Shown here piece after piece: positions 17,140 through 25,182 of a DNA stretch of 64,000 nt. Position 1 is the stretch's first letter. The number at the start of each line of letters is the position of its first letter. The DNA comes from Solimonas thermocellulolyticum (GTDB lineage Bacteria; Pseudomonadota; Gammaproteobacteria; Nevskiales; Nevskiaceae), in contig NZ_JBEPIJ010000010.1 of the NCBI RefSeq assembly GCF_040327995.1, positions 1 through 64,000 of the forward strand, in the 5' to 3' direction. A program made the translations under genes and the position numbers. The notes under the pieces were generated by a model. That model had not been told where the DNA came from, ran no database searches, and worked only from the letters and a program-made list of their open reading frames with translations.

Positions 17140-18459
17140 TCATGCCGCCTTCGAGTGGTGCGCGAACATGCGCATCAGATCGCCCGACGTGACCACGCGC
17201 GGCTTCTCGCCGGGCGCGAGCGGCGCCGCGCCGCCGGAGGACTTCGGCGTCACGTCCACGCCCGCAGCCTTGGCCTTTGCGCGCAAGGCGCCGACGGTCA
17301 GCTCCTCGCGCTTGTAATGCTTGAACATGTCGTGATTGAAGAAGCGCAGCGCATTGGCGTGCGTGATCTTGTCGATCTGCGCGTCGGTCAGATGCTTGAT
17401 GGTCTCGTACAGACGCTCCGGTACTTCCGGCCACAGGCTGTCGGAATGCGGGTAGTCGCACTCGTAGGCAACCAGGTCTTCGTTGAGCCAGTGCAGGTTC
17501 TGTAGACCGAAGGCATCGTCGATGAAGCAGCACATGAAGTGACGCTTGAACACCTCGCTGGGCTTGAGATCGCCGAAGTTGAAACGCGAGTGCGTCCAGA
17601 ACTGATGCCGGCTGTGACTGAAGTCGGCACGCTCGAGAAAGTACGGAATCCAGCCAATGCCGCCTTCCGACAGTGCGATCTTGAGCGTCGGGTACCGGTG
17701 CAGCGCGGCGAGATTGAGCCAGTCGGCAGCGCCGGTCGAGATCGACATCGGCATCGTCGTGATCCAGGCCTCGATCGGCGTCTCCATCGACGCGTGCGGC
17801 GCCGGATTGCCGGCGCCGATGTGCAGACAGATGGTGATGTCCAGATCGGTCACCGTCTTCCACAGCGGTTCCCAGTAGGCGTTGTGGATGCTCGGCAAGC
17901 CCTGTACCGTCGGGTTCTCGTTGATCGAGACGGTATTGCAGCCGAGCTTCTTGATGCGCTTGAGCTCGGCCACCGTGGCGTCCATGTCCCAGGTCGGCAG
18001 CAGCGCGCAGGGAATGAAGCGGCCAGGATACGCCCCACACCATTCGAGGATGTGCCAGTCGTTGTAGGCACGCAGATGCACCAGCGACTTGGCCTTGTCC
18101 GGCGCCTTGTGGAAGCGCCCGCCGTCGAAGCCGGGGAAGCTGCCGAAGTTCAGCGACGCGGCGATGCCATTGACGTCCATGTCACCGATACGGGCGTGCA
18201 CGTCGTAGGTGCCGGGGCGCAGCTGATCCAGCGAGGTCGGCTCCATGCCGTATTCCTCGAGTGGACGGCCGACCACGGCGTTGAGCCCGACCGAGGGCAT
18301 CTTCATGCCTTGGTATTCCCAGTAGCTGGTGCCGTTTTCGAGCACCTTGAACGTCGGTGCGGTCGCGAGGTCGTCTCCGGAGAGATGTTTCTTGAACATG
18401 TCCGGCGGTTCGCTGATGTGATCGTCGACGCTGACGATCACCATGTCGTCCATCTTCAT
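17140..18459 (-). CDS. Amidohydrolase-2 family protein
   Basis: A 439-residue TIM-barrel metal-dependent hydrolase or decarboxylase. Visible are an N-terminal VSVDDHISEP (DxH-type metal motif), LHIGAGNPAPH, SEGGIGWIPYFLERAD and CDYPHSDSLWPEVPE, which supplies a likely catalytic Asp. ATG 18459 is used because GGAG lies about 7 bp upstream, inside the end of the DUF2889 gene; the ATG at 18477 has no such site. Relatives cleave C-C bonds in decarboxylases or hydrolyse rings. Within this operon it may act on a ring- or side-chain intermediate, but the substrate is not evident. Confidence 0.87.
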   Translation of the reverse strand: MKMDDMVIVSVDDHISEPPDMFKKHLSGDDLATAPTFKVLENGTSYWEYQGMKMPSVGLNAVVGRPLEEYGMEPTSLDQLRPGTYDVHARIGDMDVNGIAASLNFGSFPGFDGGRFHKAPDKAKSLVHLRAYNDWHILEWCGAYPGRFIPCALLPTWDMDATVAELKRIKKLGCNTVSINENPTVQGLPSIHNAYWEPLWKTVTDLDITICLHIGAGNPAPHASMETPIEAWITTMPMSISTGAADWLNLAALHRYPTLKIALSEGGIGWIPYFLERADFSHSRHQFWTHSRFNFGDLKPSEVFKRHFMCCFIDDAFGLQNLHWLNEDLVAYECDYPHSDSLWPEVPERLYETIKHLTDAQIDKITHANALRFFNHDMFKHYKREELTVGALRAKAKAAGVDVTPKSSGGAAPLAPGEKPRVVTSGDLMRMFAHHSKAA

Positions 18460-18469
18460 GTCGTGCTCC

Positions 18470-19225
18470 TCATGCAAGGCGCCGCACGGTCACCTGACCG
18501 TCACGGCTGCTGTTGATATCGAAAGGCCGGTCGAACAACTGCGCCCCACCGCGGCTGAAGTCGCGGACCTCGCCGACGCGGCGCGCGACATGCGCCCGCT
18601 CCGGCTGGAAGCTGTAACAGTTCGGCGGCATGCGCCGCGCGTCCGACTGCCGCTCCATGGGGATGCTGCGCCCGTGCGCGATGATCGCGCCCCAACGCAG
18701 CAGGCGCGCCGCCTCCTGCCGTACCGGATCGAGTCCATCGATCCATGCCTGCAGTTCGTCCAGGCGGCGTCCGGCGAGCTCGGCTGGCTCGACGATGCGA
18801 TGCTCGCGATCGATCCAGCCGAGGAGCCGCACGCCGTCGCGGCGCAGCTCGGCCGTGCGCCGGCCGTCGATGGGATCGGAGACCAGGATGTCGTAGACCG
18901 GTGGCGCGGTGTCGAAGGCGTGCGCAGCGGCGAGCAGCGCGAGGTCGTACAGATGCGTGCAGTTCGAACGCTTGTCGCCGCGCCCCGCGAAATCCGAAAG
19001 GGCCGCGCCGGTGAACGTCAGGCGCAGCCGTTCGACCGCACCAGGGCAGGTGGTCCACGGCGCGCGCCGCATCAGCGGCTCCACCGCAGTGACGAGGCCT
19101 TGATCATGGCGCAGTGTCACCGCCATGCAGTGGAAGTCGTCCTCGAGTGCGCTTCGCACCCAATCGGCGCCGCGCTCGACGAGCAAGCGTCGTCGAAAGC
19201 CGGGAAGTCGGTCGACTGCGTCCAT
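18470..19225 (-). CDS. DUF2889 family protein
   Basis: A 251-residue protein matching the DUF2889 pattern: DFHCMAVTLRHDQGLVTAVEP, RRAPWTTCPGAVERL and NCTHLYDLALLA, with conserved Cys, His and Arg. Function is not established. ATG 19225 lies 4 bp after the Ltp2-like gene stop; the open frame extends further upstream only as a shadow of that gene. Placement between a thiolase-fold aldolase and an amidohydrolase strongly suggests a role on the same pathway intermediate. The paired Cys/His motifs hint at metal binding or an enzymatic role (inference). Confidence 0.82.
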   Translation of the reverse strand: MDAVDRLPGFRRRLLVERGADWVRSALEDDFHCMAVTLRHDQGLVTAVEPLMRRAPWTTCPGAVERLRLTFTGAALSDFAGRGDKRSNCTHLYDLALLAAAHAFDTAPPVYDILVSDPIDGRRTAELRRDGVRLLGWIDREHRIVEPAELAGRRLDELQAWIDGLDPVRQEAARLLRWGAIIAHGRSIPMERQSDARRMPPNCYSFQPERAHVARRVGEVRDFSRGGAQLFDRPFDINSSRDGQVTVRRLA

Positions 19226-19229
19226 CGCT

Positions 19230-20387
19230 TCAGTCCCTGGCCAGCAGAAGGGCAGTCGCCAGCGGCCCGCCGCCCGAGGTCGCGATCGCGACCTTGGGAT
19301 TGCCGGGGATCTGTCGCGCACCGCCCAGGCCGCGCAGCTGCACGACCGCCTCGTGCGCGAAGCCGAAGCCGTGCAGACGCCCGGCGCCGATCTGGCCACC
19401 GAAGGTGTTCATCGGCAGTTCGCCATTCAGGCCGATGCGGGTGCCGCCCTCGATGAAGCGCCCGCCCTCACCGATGCCGCAGAAGCCGAGCGCTTCGAGC
19501 CAGGCGATCGGATAGAACGCGAAACCGTCGTAGAGCTGCACGGTGTCGACGTCCGCCGGCGTGTAGTCGGTGTGCTTCCACAGCTCGGCTCCGGTCGGAT
19601 AGCAGGCCATCCACTCGGCCTGATCCCAGCTATGGCGCTCGACGCTGCCGGCCATCGCGGCGATGCGCACCGGCGCGCAGCACACCTCGTCGAGCGCATC
19701 GCCGGCGGAGACGATCAGCACGGTCGACGCATCGGTATAGCGATCGCAGTCGTAAAGGCACAGCGGCGTCGAGATCATGCGCGCGGACAGGTACTGCTCC
19801 ATCGTCAGTGGCTCGCGCACCAGCGCGCGCGGATTGAGCAGCGCATGCGTCCGATCGGTCAGCGCGACCTGTGCGAGCTGTTCGCGCGTCAGGCCGTACT
19901 TCTTGACGTGACGCATCGCGTACTGCGCGGTCCAGTTCGCCGCCGAGAGCGCCCCGAACGGCGCGGTCCACTGCGAAGCGCCGTCGACACGATCGCGGCG
20001 CAGCGGTGGATACTCGCCCGGCCGCGCCATCGCTGCGGCCTCGTAGACCGTACGGAAGCAGATCACGTGGCGCGCAAGCCCGGCCCGTACCGCGGTCGCC
20101 GCGGCGACGACGGCACCGAGCTGCGAGCTGATCTCGCCGCCACCGGCATACCAGCGCGCATGGATGCCGAGCGCATCGATCAGCTCATCGGCGCCCACGG
20201 GCGAGAAGCCGAGATACGCCGGCATGCGGCCCGGATAGGTCGAGACGCCGTCGATCTGGCCGACGGTGAGTCCGGCCTCGGCGAGCGCCTCGCGCACGGC
20301 GTCCAGCGTCAGCAACAGTGGATGCCGCGTCTGCCGGACCGCAACCTCCGACATGCCGATGCCGGTGATGTAAGCCTGCCCCTTCAT
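19230..20387 (-). CDS. Thiolase-superfamily lipid-transfer protein, Ltp2-like (likely side-chain aldolase subunit)
   Basis: A 385-residue thiolase-fold protein of the SCP2-thiolase/Ltp group. The nucleophilic Cys loop of true thiolases is replaced (GGGEISSQLGAVVAA), and the GHPxGATG-type C-terminal loop is replaced by HGFGFAHEAVVQLRG. This fits the non-thiolase aldolases such as Ltp2, which cleave a steroid side chain by retro-aldol reaction together with a DUF35 partner. That partner gene overlaps it by 4 bp (ATGA), so the pair is translationally coupled. Inference: it releases propionyl-CoA or acetyl-CoA from a CoA-linked side chain, consistent with mmsA downstream. Confidence 0.85.
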   Translation of the reverse strand: MKGQAYITGIGMSEVAVRQTRHPLLLTLDAVREALAEAGLTVGQIDGVSTYPGRMPAYLGFSPVGADELIDALGIHARWYAGGGEISSQLGAVVAAATAVRAGLARHVICFRTVYEAAAMARPGEYPPLRRDRVDGASQWTAPFGALSAANWTAQYAMRHVKKYGLTREQLAQVALTDRTHALLNPRALVREPLTMEQYLSARMISTPLCLYDCDRYTDASTVLIVSAGDALDEVCCAPVRIAAMAGSVERHSWDQAEWMACYPTGAELWKHTDYTPADVDTVQLYDGFAFYPIAWLEALGFCGIGEGGRFIEGGTRIGLNGELPMNTFGGQIGAGRLHGFGFAHEAVVQLRGLGGARQIPGNPKVAIATSGGGPLATALLLARD

Positions 20388-20785
20388 CCCTGGATCTTCT
20401 CGAACAGCGGCAGCCAGACATCCTCGTGCTGCTCGAACTTCACCTGCACGCGATCGCCGATGTCGACGCTGTCGACCGGACAGCCGATGACATTGCTGGT
20501 CAGGATCACGCCCGGGGCGCCGTCGATGGCGATGCGGGCGATCACGTACGGCACCTCGAACGCCGGATGGAACTTCTGATGGTTGACCGTGTACGTGTCG
20601 ACGACACCGGTACCCGCGACCACCTTCGCTTCCAGGCGCTCGGACAGGCAGTTGCGGCACACAGGACGTGGCGGATGCACGAAGGCGTGACAGTCCTGGC
20701 ATTGCAGGAACCGCAAGCGGCCATCGGCACCGCTGGTCCAGAAGAAGCGGTTGTCCGCATCCAGGCGGGGCAACGGACGGCTCAC
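20384..20785 (-). CDS. DUF35 Zn-ribbon/OB-fold protein (ChsH2-C-like partner of the aldolase)
   Basis: A 133-residue protein with a rubredoxin-like Zn ribbon (Cys29, Cys32, Cys43, Cys46 in CQDC and CRNC) followed by an OB-fold domain (GVVDTYTVNHQKFHPAF, PYVIARIAIDGAPGVILTSNV). DUF35 proteins bind acyl-CoA and pair with thiolase-fold enzymes; in cholesterol catabolism the ChsH2 DUF35 domain activates Ltp2. Here the gene directly overlaps the Ltp2-like gene, which supports the same complex. It starts 6 bp after the P450 gene stop. Confidence 0.9.
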   Translation of the reverse strand: MSRPLPRLDADNRFFWTSGADGRLRFLQCQDCHAFVHPPRPVCRNCLSERLEAKVVAGTGVVDTYTVNHQKFHPAFEVPYVIARIAIDGAPGVILTSNVIGCPVDSVDIGDRVQVKFEQHEDVWLPLFEKIQG

Positions 20786-20791
20786 GGCGAC

Positions 20792-22045
20792 TCAGACATC
20801 CCAGATCAGGTGCAAGACGTCAACACCGACCACGTGGCCGCCATGGAACTTCGGTGGCCGCGCGGGGTCGAGCCGAAACGTCGGCAGGCGCGCCAGCATC
20901 TCCTCGTACAGAACCTGCAACTCGACACGCGCCAGATGCGAGCCGAGACAGCGGTGGGGCCCGGCGTTGAAGGCTATATGGACCTTGTTCTCGCGATTCA
21001 GATCGAACCGCTCCGGATCGGCAAACTCGCGGGCGTCGAGATCGGCAGCCGGCAGATACAGCATCGCCTTGTCACCCTTCTTCATCGGCGCCCCCATGAA
21101 CTCCACGTCCTTGGCCAGGATGCGTGGCGGCACGGTGAAGGTGTAGCGCCGCAGCAGCTCCTCGGTGGCCTCGCCGACCAGCTCGGGATTCGCACGCAAC
21201 TGTGCCTGCAGCTCGGGATTGCGCGCGAGATGGCGCACTCCGTGCCCCATGCCGTTCATGACGGTGTCGAGGCCGGCGATGAACAACAGCACGCCGTAGT
21301 TCTCCATGTCCTCGATGGTGGTCGGTTTGCCGTCGACTTCCACCTTCCACAGCATGGAGAGAATGTCATCCTGCGGGTTGTCACGACGCTCGAGCATGGT
21401 CGGCCGCATGCTCGCGGCGATCTTCATCATGCTTTGCATCATGCGGCGTGGATCGAGATTCGACGCCGCGAGGTGCTCGCGTACCAGCTCCCGGTACTCC
21501 TCCCAGCGCGAAAGCGGAAGACCGAGCATCTTCAGAAAGACTTGCACCGGCAAAGGTTCGGCGATCGCGGTCATGAACTCGCAGCGGCCGTCGGCCTTGA
21601 CCTTGTCGATCAATTCACCCGCGAGCTGGCGGATGCTGTCCTTGAGCGCCGCAATGGCCTTGGGCGAGAAGACCCGGTTGAGCGGCATCCGGTACTTGGT
21701 GTGTTCCGGCGGGTCGAGGTTGATCGGCACCGCGATCGGGATGTGCGGCGAACCGGGCGGCAACATCGTCTTGAGCATCGCCAGCTTTTCGGGCGGGATG
21801 AACTCGCTGGAGAACGTTTCGGTATCGCGCGAGGCAGTGAAGTTGGCCTCGTGACTCATGAGCACCCAGTGACCGCCATTGCGCGGCGTCCAGAACACCG
21901 CGGGGGCAGTCCTGAGCAACTCCAGGATCCGCTCGTGAGGATCGGCAAGCAGGCCCGGATCGTTGAACATGTCGAAGTCACAGACCAGCGCATCGGGGAT
22001 GTGGGCGGGCTTGGGCACTGCCGGGGTCAACGTCGCTTGGCTCAT
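20792..22045 (-). CDS. Cytochrome P450
   Basis: A 417-residue soluble bacterial P450. The haem-binding loop is FNAGPHRCLGSHLAR with Cys366 as thiolate ligand, the I-helix oxygen motif is AGLDT (257-261), and an ExxR pair lies at 296-299. It should hydroxylate a lipophilic substrate using electrons from the [3Fe-4S] ferredoxin encoded two genes upstream. Similar class-I P450s in steroid clusters oxidise the terminal methyl of the side chain. No ferredoxin reductase gene is nearby. Confidence 0.95.
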   Translation of the reverse strand: MSQATLTPAVPKPAHIPDALVCDFDMFNDPGLLADPHERILELLRTAPAVFWTPRNGGHWVLMSHEANFTASRDTETFSSEFIPPEKLAMLKTMLPPGSPHIPIAVPINLDPPEHTKYRMPLNRVFSPKAIAALKDSIRQLAGELIDKVKADGRCEFMTAIAEPLPVQVFLKMLGLPLSRWEEYRELVREHLAASNLDPRRMMQSMMKIAASMRPTMLERRDNPQDDILSMLWKVEVDGKPTTIEDMENYGVLLFIAGLDTVMNGMGHGVRHLARNPELQAQLRANPELVGEATEELLRRYTFTVPPRILAKDVEFMGAPMKKGDKAMLYLPAADLDAREFADPERFDLNRENKVHIAFNAGPHRCLGSHLARVELQVLYEEMLARLPTFRLDPARPPKFHGGHVVGVDVLHLIWDV

Positions 22046-22070
22046 GTCGCTCCTCGCTCTGCGGTAAGGA

Positions 22071-22883
22071 TCAGGCGTTGGCCATCAGGCTGCGCGGGTC
22101 GATCTGGCCGGTCGCGATACCGCCCATGAAGCCACCGTCGACGGGCAGCGCCACGCCGTTGACGTAACTCGCCGCCACACTGTTGAGGAACAGCAATGGA
22201 CCGGCCTGTTCGTCGGGCGTCGAGCGGCGATTGATGGGTTGCATCGCCGCTTCGAGCACTGAGGCCTTGGTCGCGCGCTCGAAGTGACTCATCATCGGAG
22301 TCTGTGTCGGCCCGGGCATCGTGCAGTTGATGCGGATGCCTTTCTTGATCAACTGATTCGACATCAGCATCGTCCAGACGATGATGCATTCCTTGGAGAA
22401 CGCGTAGCCCTCACGCACGGTGTCGGCGTTGTCTTCGCACCACTTCACCTGCGCCGCATAGTCGGACACCTGCAGCAACTGCATGATCGTCGGTATGCGG
22501 CGCGAGAACCCCATGCCACCGTTCGAGGAGATGCTGACGATCGCGCCGCCCTCGCCCATCAGCTTGACCACCTGCTCGGTGACGCGGCGCGTGCCGCAGT
22601 AGTTGACCTTCATCACGTCTAGCGGCGGCGCCGTCTGCGGCAATCCGGCACAGTTGAACAGCGCATCCACGTGTCCGCCGATCTTTGCCACCGCAGCGTC
22701 GATCGCCGCCGGCTCGCGCAGATCGACCTGGGTGAACGACGCCAGCTTCAAATTCGTTGGCTTGTAGTCGAGTCCGTGCACCTCGGCACCCTGTGCCAGC
22801 AATTGGCGTGCGGTGGCCTCGCCCATCCCGGAGAAGCAGCCGCTGACGATGACACGCTTGTTCTTGTATCCCAGAAAATCCAT
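22071..22883 (-). CDS. SDR oxidoreductase, 3-alpha-hydroxysteroid dehydrogenase-like
   Basis: A 270-residue SDR. The Gly motif is SGCFSGMG (14-21), Ser120 is in SISSNGG, and Tyr160/Lys164 are in YAFSK. Like the Comamonas 3-alpha-hydroxysteroid dehydrogenase, it has a shortened nucleotide-binding half (CAGLPQTAPP, then directly MKVNYCGTR) and a long insert before the catalytic Tyr. The ending SYVNGVALPVDGG is normal for the family. ATG 22883 is 28 bp after the ferredoxin gene. The likely substrate is a hydroxysteroid or terpenoid alcohol (inference from family resemblance and context). Confidence 0.87.
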   Translation of the reverse strand: MDFLGYKNKRVIVSGCFSGMGEATARQLLAQGAEVHGLDYKPTNLKLASFTQVDLREPAAIDAAVAKIGGHVDALFNCAGLPQTAPPLDVMKVNYCGTRRVTEQVVKLMGEGGAIVSISSNGGMGFSRRIPTIMQLLQVSDYAAQVKWCEDNADTVREGYAFSKECIIVWTMLMSNQLIKKGIRINCTMPGPTQTPMMSHFERATKASVLEAAMQPINRRSTPDEQAGPLLFLNSVAASYVNGVALPVDGGFMGGIATGQIDPRSLMANA

Positions 22884-22911
22884 TCCGCACTCTCCTGCTG
22901 TTCCTGTCCGC

Positions 22912-23139
22912 TCAGCGGTCCGGCGCCGTGGCGGTTCCGTCCGCGGAGTCCTCCTCCACCACGATGATCCGCTCGGGACAAGCCCGAGCACCGCGCCGGG
23001 CAAGCTGCTCCTGACCGGGCGGCACCTCGATCTCGCTGACCGCGATGTAGCCATCGTCGTCGAGCGGAAACAGCTGTGGCGCCACCGCTGCGCAACGGGC
23101 ATTGCCGACGCAGGACGCCTTGTCGATGCGGATTTTCAT
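22912..23139 (-). CDS. [3Fe-4S]-type ferredoxin
   Basis: A 75-residue ferredoxin. Cys10 and Cys16 lie in CVGNARC, and a third Cys lies in RACPERI, with Ala-rich spacing in place of a fourth cluster Cys. This is the single-cluster pattern typical of P450 partner ferredoxins. ATG 23139 fits the family start MKIRIDKASC. It is the first gene of the apparent eight-gene operon and would feed electrons to the P450 at 20792. Its promoter and operator lie in the divergent region shared with the KstD-like gene. Confidence 0.92.
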   Translation of the reverse strand: MKIRIDKASCVGNARCAAVAPQLFPLDDDGYIAVSEIEVPPGQEQLARRGARACPERIIVVEEDSADGTATAPDR

Positions 23140-23194
23140 GGTCACTCCAGATACCGACGCAGCCACGGAAGGACCTCACCGCGGCGTCGCCGTC

Positions 23195-23233
23195 TTTATC
23201 GCACAATCGCCGTTAACATACAACACTGCTGTT
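23195..23233 (-). promoter_or_regulatory. Candidate promoter and AACA-N4-TGTT operator of the ferredoxin-P450 operon
   Basis: On the minus strand, TTGTAT (23218-23223) and GATAAA (23195-23200) are separated by exactly 17 bp. The palindrome AACA-CTGC-TGTT (23222-23233, plus-strand reading) overlaps the -35-like box by two bases. This is the same arrangement as at the SDR promoter near 10643 and the AraC promoter near 25049. Transcription would start roughly 45-50 bp upstream of the ferredoxin ATG. Confidence 0.55.
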
Positions 23234-23257
23234 TATTTGAAGTCGGCAGCGTCGCGC

Positions 23258-23292
23258 TTGACCGCCTCCTGTCACCACTCAACAATGCTGTT
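23258..23292 (+). promoter_or_regulatory. Candidate promoter and AACA-N4-TGTT operator of the KstD-like gene
   Basis: TTGACC (23258-23263) and AACAAT (23281-23286) are separated by 17 bp and face the KstD-like gene. The palindrome AACA-ATGC-TGTT (23281-23292) covers the -10-like box, which would suit repression. It lies 59 bp from the companion palindrome that serves the divergent operon. Confidence 0.5.
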
Positions 23293-23353
23293 CATTACTG
23301 AACGTCGCCGGACTCCGCGCGACGACTCCCCTGCAACCAGGAGGCAGAACCGG

Positions 23354-25036
23354 ATGGATGCGAACCGCTCGGCAAACCATGCTTTCGATTTCATCGTCAT
23401 CGGTAGCGGCGCGGGCTCGCTGTGCGCGGCACTGGTGATGCGCACGGCCGGGAAGCGTGTCGTGATCCTGGAGAAGACCGGCCTGATCGGCGGCACCACC
23501 GCGCTGTCCGGAGGCGTGATGTGGATTCCGGCGAATCGCTTCATGCGCGAGCAAGGCATCGACGACAGTGCGGACCAGGCGATGCGCTATCTCGACGCCG
23601 TCGTCGGCGAGCAGCAGAACGCGCCGGCCGCGAGTCGCGCGCGCCGCCGGGCTTACGTCGAACAATCGCCGAAGATGCTGGACTTCCTCGTCGAGCAAGG
23701 CCTGCGCCTACGCCGTATCCCATCATGGCCGGACTATTACGATGCACCGGGCGCATCGATTCCCGGCCGCGCGGTGGTGTCGGATCTGTTCGACGTCAAA
23801 CGACTCGGCGAGTGGCGTACGAAGCTGCGGCCGGGCTTCATCCCGCTGCCGGCCCGTCTGGAGGAGGCAATGCAGCTGCCGCTGATCAAGCGCAGCGGCG
23901 CGGCGAAGAAGATTCTGCTGCGCATCCTCGGCCGCGCGATCGCGGACAAGCTGACTGGTCGCGCGCGCCGCACTGCCGGCGAGGCGCTCCAGGGGCAATT
24001 GCTGCTCGCGGCGCTCAAGGCCGGCGTCGATATCCGTCTGGATGCCGCTGTCGTCGAGCTGCTCGTCGACAACGGACGCGTCAGCGGCGTGATCGCGCGG
24101 ATCGACGGCACGCCGCAACGCATCGACGCCAGGCTCGGCGTGCTGATCAACGCAGGCGGTTTCGCCCGCAACCAGCGCATGCTCGACCGTTACATCCCCG
24201 GCACATCGGCGAGCTGGTCCAGCACCATCGAAGCCGACACCGGCGAGATGATCGAGGCCGGTGAGCGCATCGGCGCCGCGACGGCGCAGATGTCGGCGCG
24301 CATCGGCATGCAGATCGCGTGGCCACCGGGCAGCGAGCGGATGCAGGTCAAAGCCGCGATGCAGAACGACATCTGCAAACCGCACGCGATCGTCGTCGAT
24401 CGCACCGGCGTACGCTTTGCGCGCGAATCGAGCTCGCACCCGGAGTTCAGCGAACGCATGCTTGCGCGCAAGGACACCGCGGTGCCGAGCTGGATGATCT
24501 GCGACAGCCAGTATCTGGAGACGTACATGCTGGCCGGCTCGATGCCGGGCAAAAAGAAGCCGCAAGCCTGGATGGATGCGAAGTTCCTGCGCCGCGGCGA
24601 CACCATCGAGGCGCTGGCCGATGCCTGCGGGATCGACGGCGCACGCCTGCGCGCGACCATCGAGCGCTACAACCGCTTCGTCGACCAGGGTCGCGACGAC
24701 GATTTCGGCCGCGGGGACTTTGCCTACGATCGCTGGGTAGGCGATCCGCTGCGCGCATCGCCAGACCGGCCGTCGAACACGCTCGGCAAGATCGAACGGG
24801 CGCCCTTCTACGCAGTCGCGCTCTACCCCGGAGACGTCGGCACCTATGGCGGCCTACTCACCGACGAGTACGCGCGCGTCCTACGCGCGGACGGCTCGGT
24901 GATCCCGGGACTCTACGCGACGGGAACCTCGTCCGCCTCGGTCATGGGCTACACCGAACCCGGCCCCGGCGGCAGCATCGGCCCTGCACTGACCTGGGCA
25001 TATATTGCGGCGCACCATGCGCTCGCGCGGGAGTAA
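23354..25036 (+). CDS. FAD-dependent dehydrogenase, 3-ketosteroid delta-1-dehydrogenase-like
   Basis: A 560-residue flavoprotein. It has the dinucleotide motif VIGSGAGSLCAALV (15-28), ILEKTGLIGGTTALSGG and WIPANRFM at the N-terminus, and YPGDVGTYGGLLTDE (from Tyr491) followed by LYATGTSSASVMGYTEPGPG near the C-terminus. This layout is that of the KstD/fumarate-reductase-like group that desaturates 3-ketosteroid A rings. Tyr491 sits where KstD carries a catalytic Tyr. One difference is Tyr in place of the usual Lys in GTxGG, so a related substrate is possible. AGGAGG lies 9 bp before ATG 23354. Confidence 0.87.
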   Translation: MDANRSANHAFDFIVIGSGAGSLCAALVMRTAGKRVVILEKTGLIGGTTALSGGVMWIPANRFMREQGIDDSADQAMRYLDAVVGEQQNAPAASRARRRAYVEQSPKMLDFLVEQGLRLRRIPSWPDYYDAPGASIPGRAVVSDLFDVKRLGEWRTKLRPGFIPLPARLEEAMQLPLIKRSGAAKKILLRILGRAIADKLTGRARRTAGEALQGQLLLAALKAGVDIRLDAAVVELLVDNGRVSGVIARIDGTPQRIDARLGVLINAGGFARNQRMLDRYIPGTSASWSSTIEADTGEMIEAGERIGAATAQMSARIGMQIAWPPGSERMQVKAAMQNDICKPHAIVVDRTGVRFARESSSHPEFSERMLARKDTAVPSWMICDSQYLETYMLAGSMPGKKKPQAWMDAKFLRRGDTIEALADACGIDGARLRATIERYNRFVDQGRDDDFGRGDFAYDRWVGDPLRASPDRPSNTLGKIERAPFYAVALYPGDVGTYGGLLTDEYARVLRADGSVIPGLYATGTSSASVMGYTEPGPGGSIGPALTWAYIAAHHALARE

Positions 25037-25038
25037 CA

Positions 25039-25077
25039 AACATCACTGTTGATTATTTCTCGCAGAAGCGCGATATT
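25039..25077 (+). promoter_or_regulatory. Candidate promoter and AACA-N4-TGTT operator of the AraC-type regulator
   Basis: The palindrome AACA-TCAC-TGTT (25039-25050) begins 2 bp after the KstD-like stop codon. Its final TT opens the -35-like TTGATT (25049-25054), and GATATT (25072-25077) follows after 17 bp. The arrangement copies the sites at 10643 and 23218. It suggests that the regulator gene is itself a member of the regulon. Confidence 0.5.
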
Positions 25078-25182
25078 CTTGACCAGAGGAGCAATGGCAC
25101 TGACGCTCGCCTCGGTGCCCGCACCGTCCCAGGAATCGACACCCCATGAACGGGGCTGCAGACCATGCAAAGGACGCCAGCG

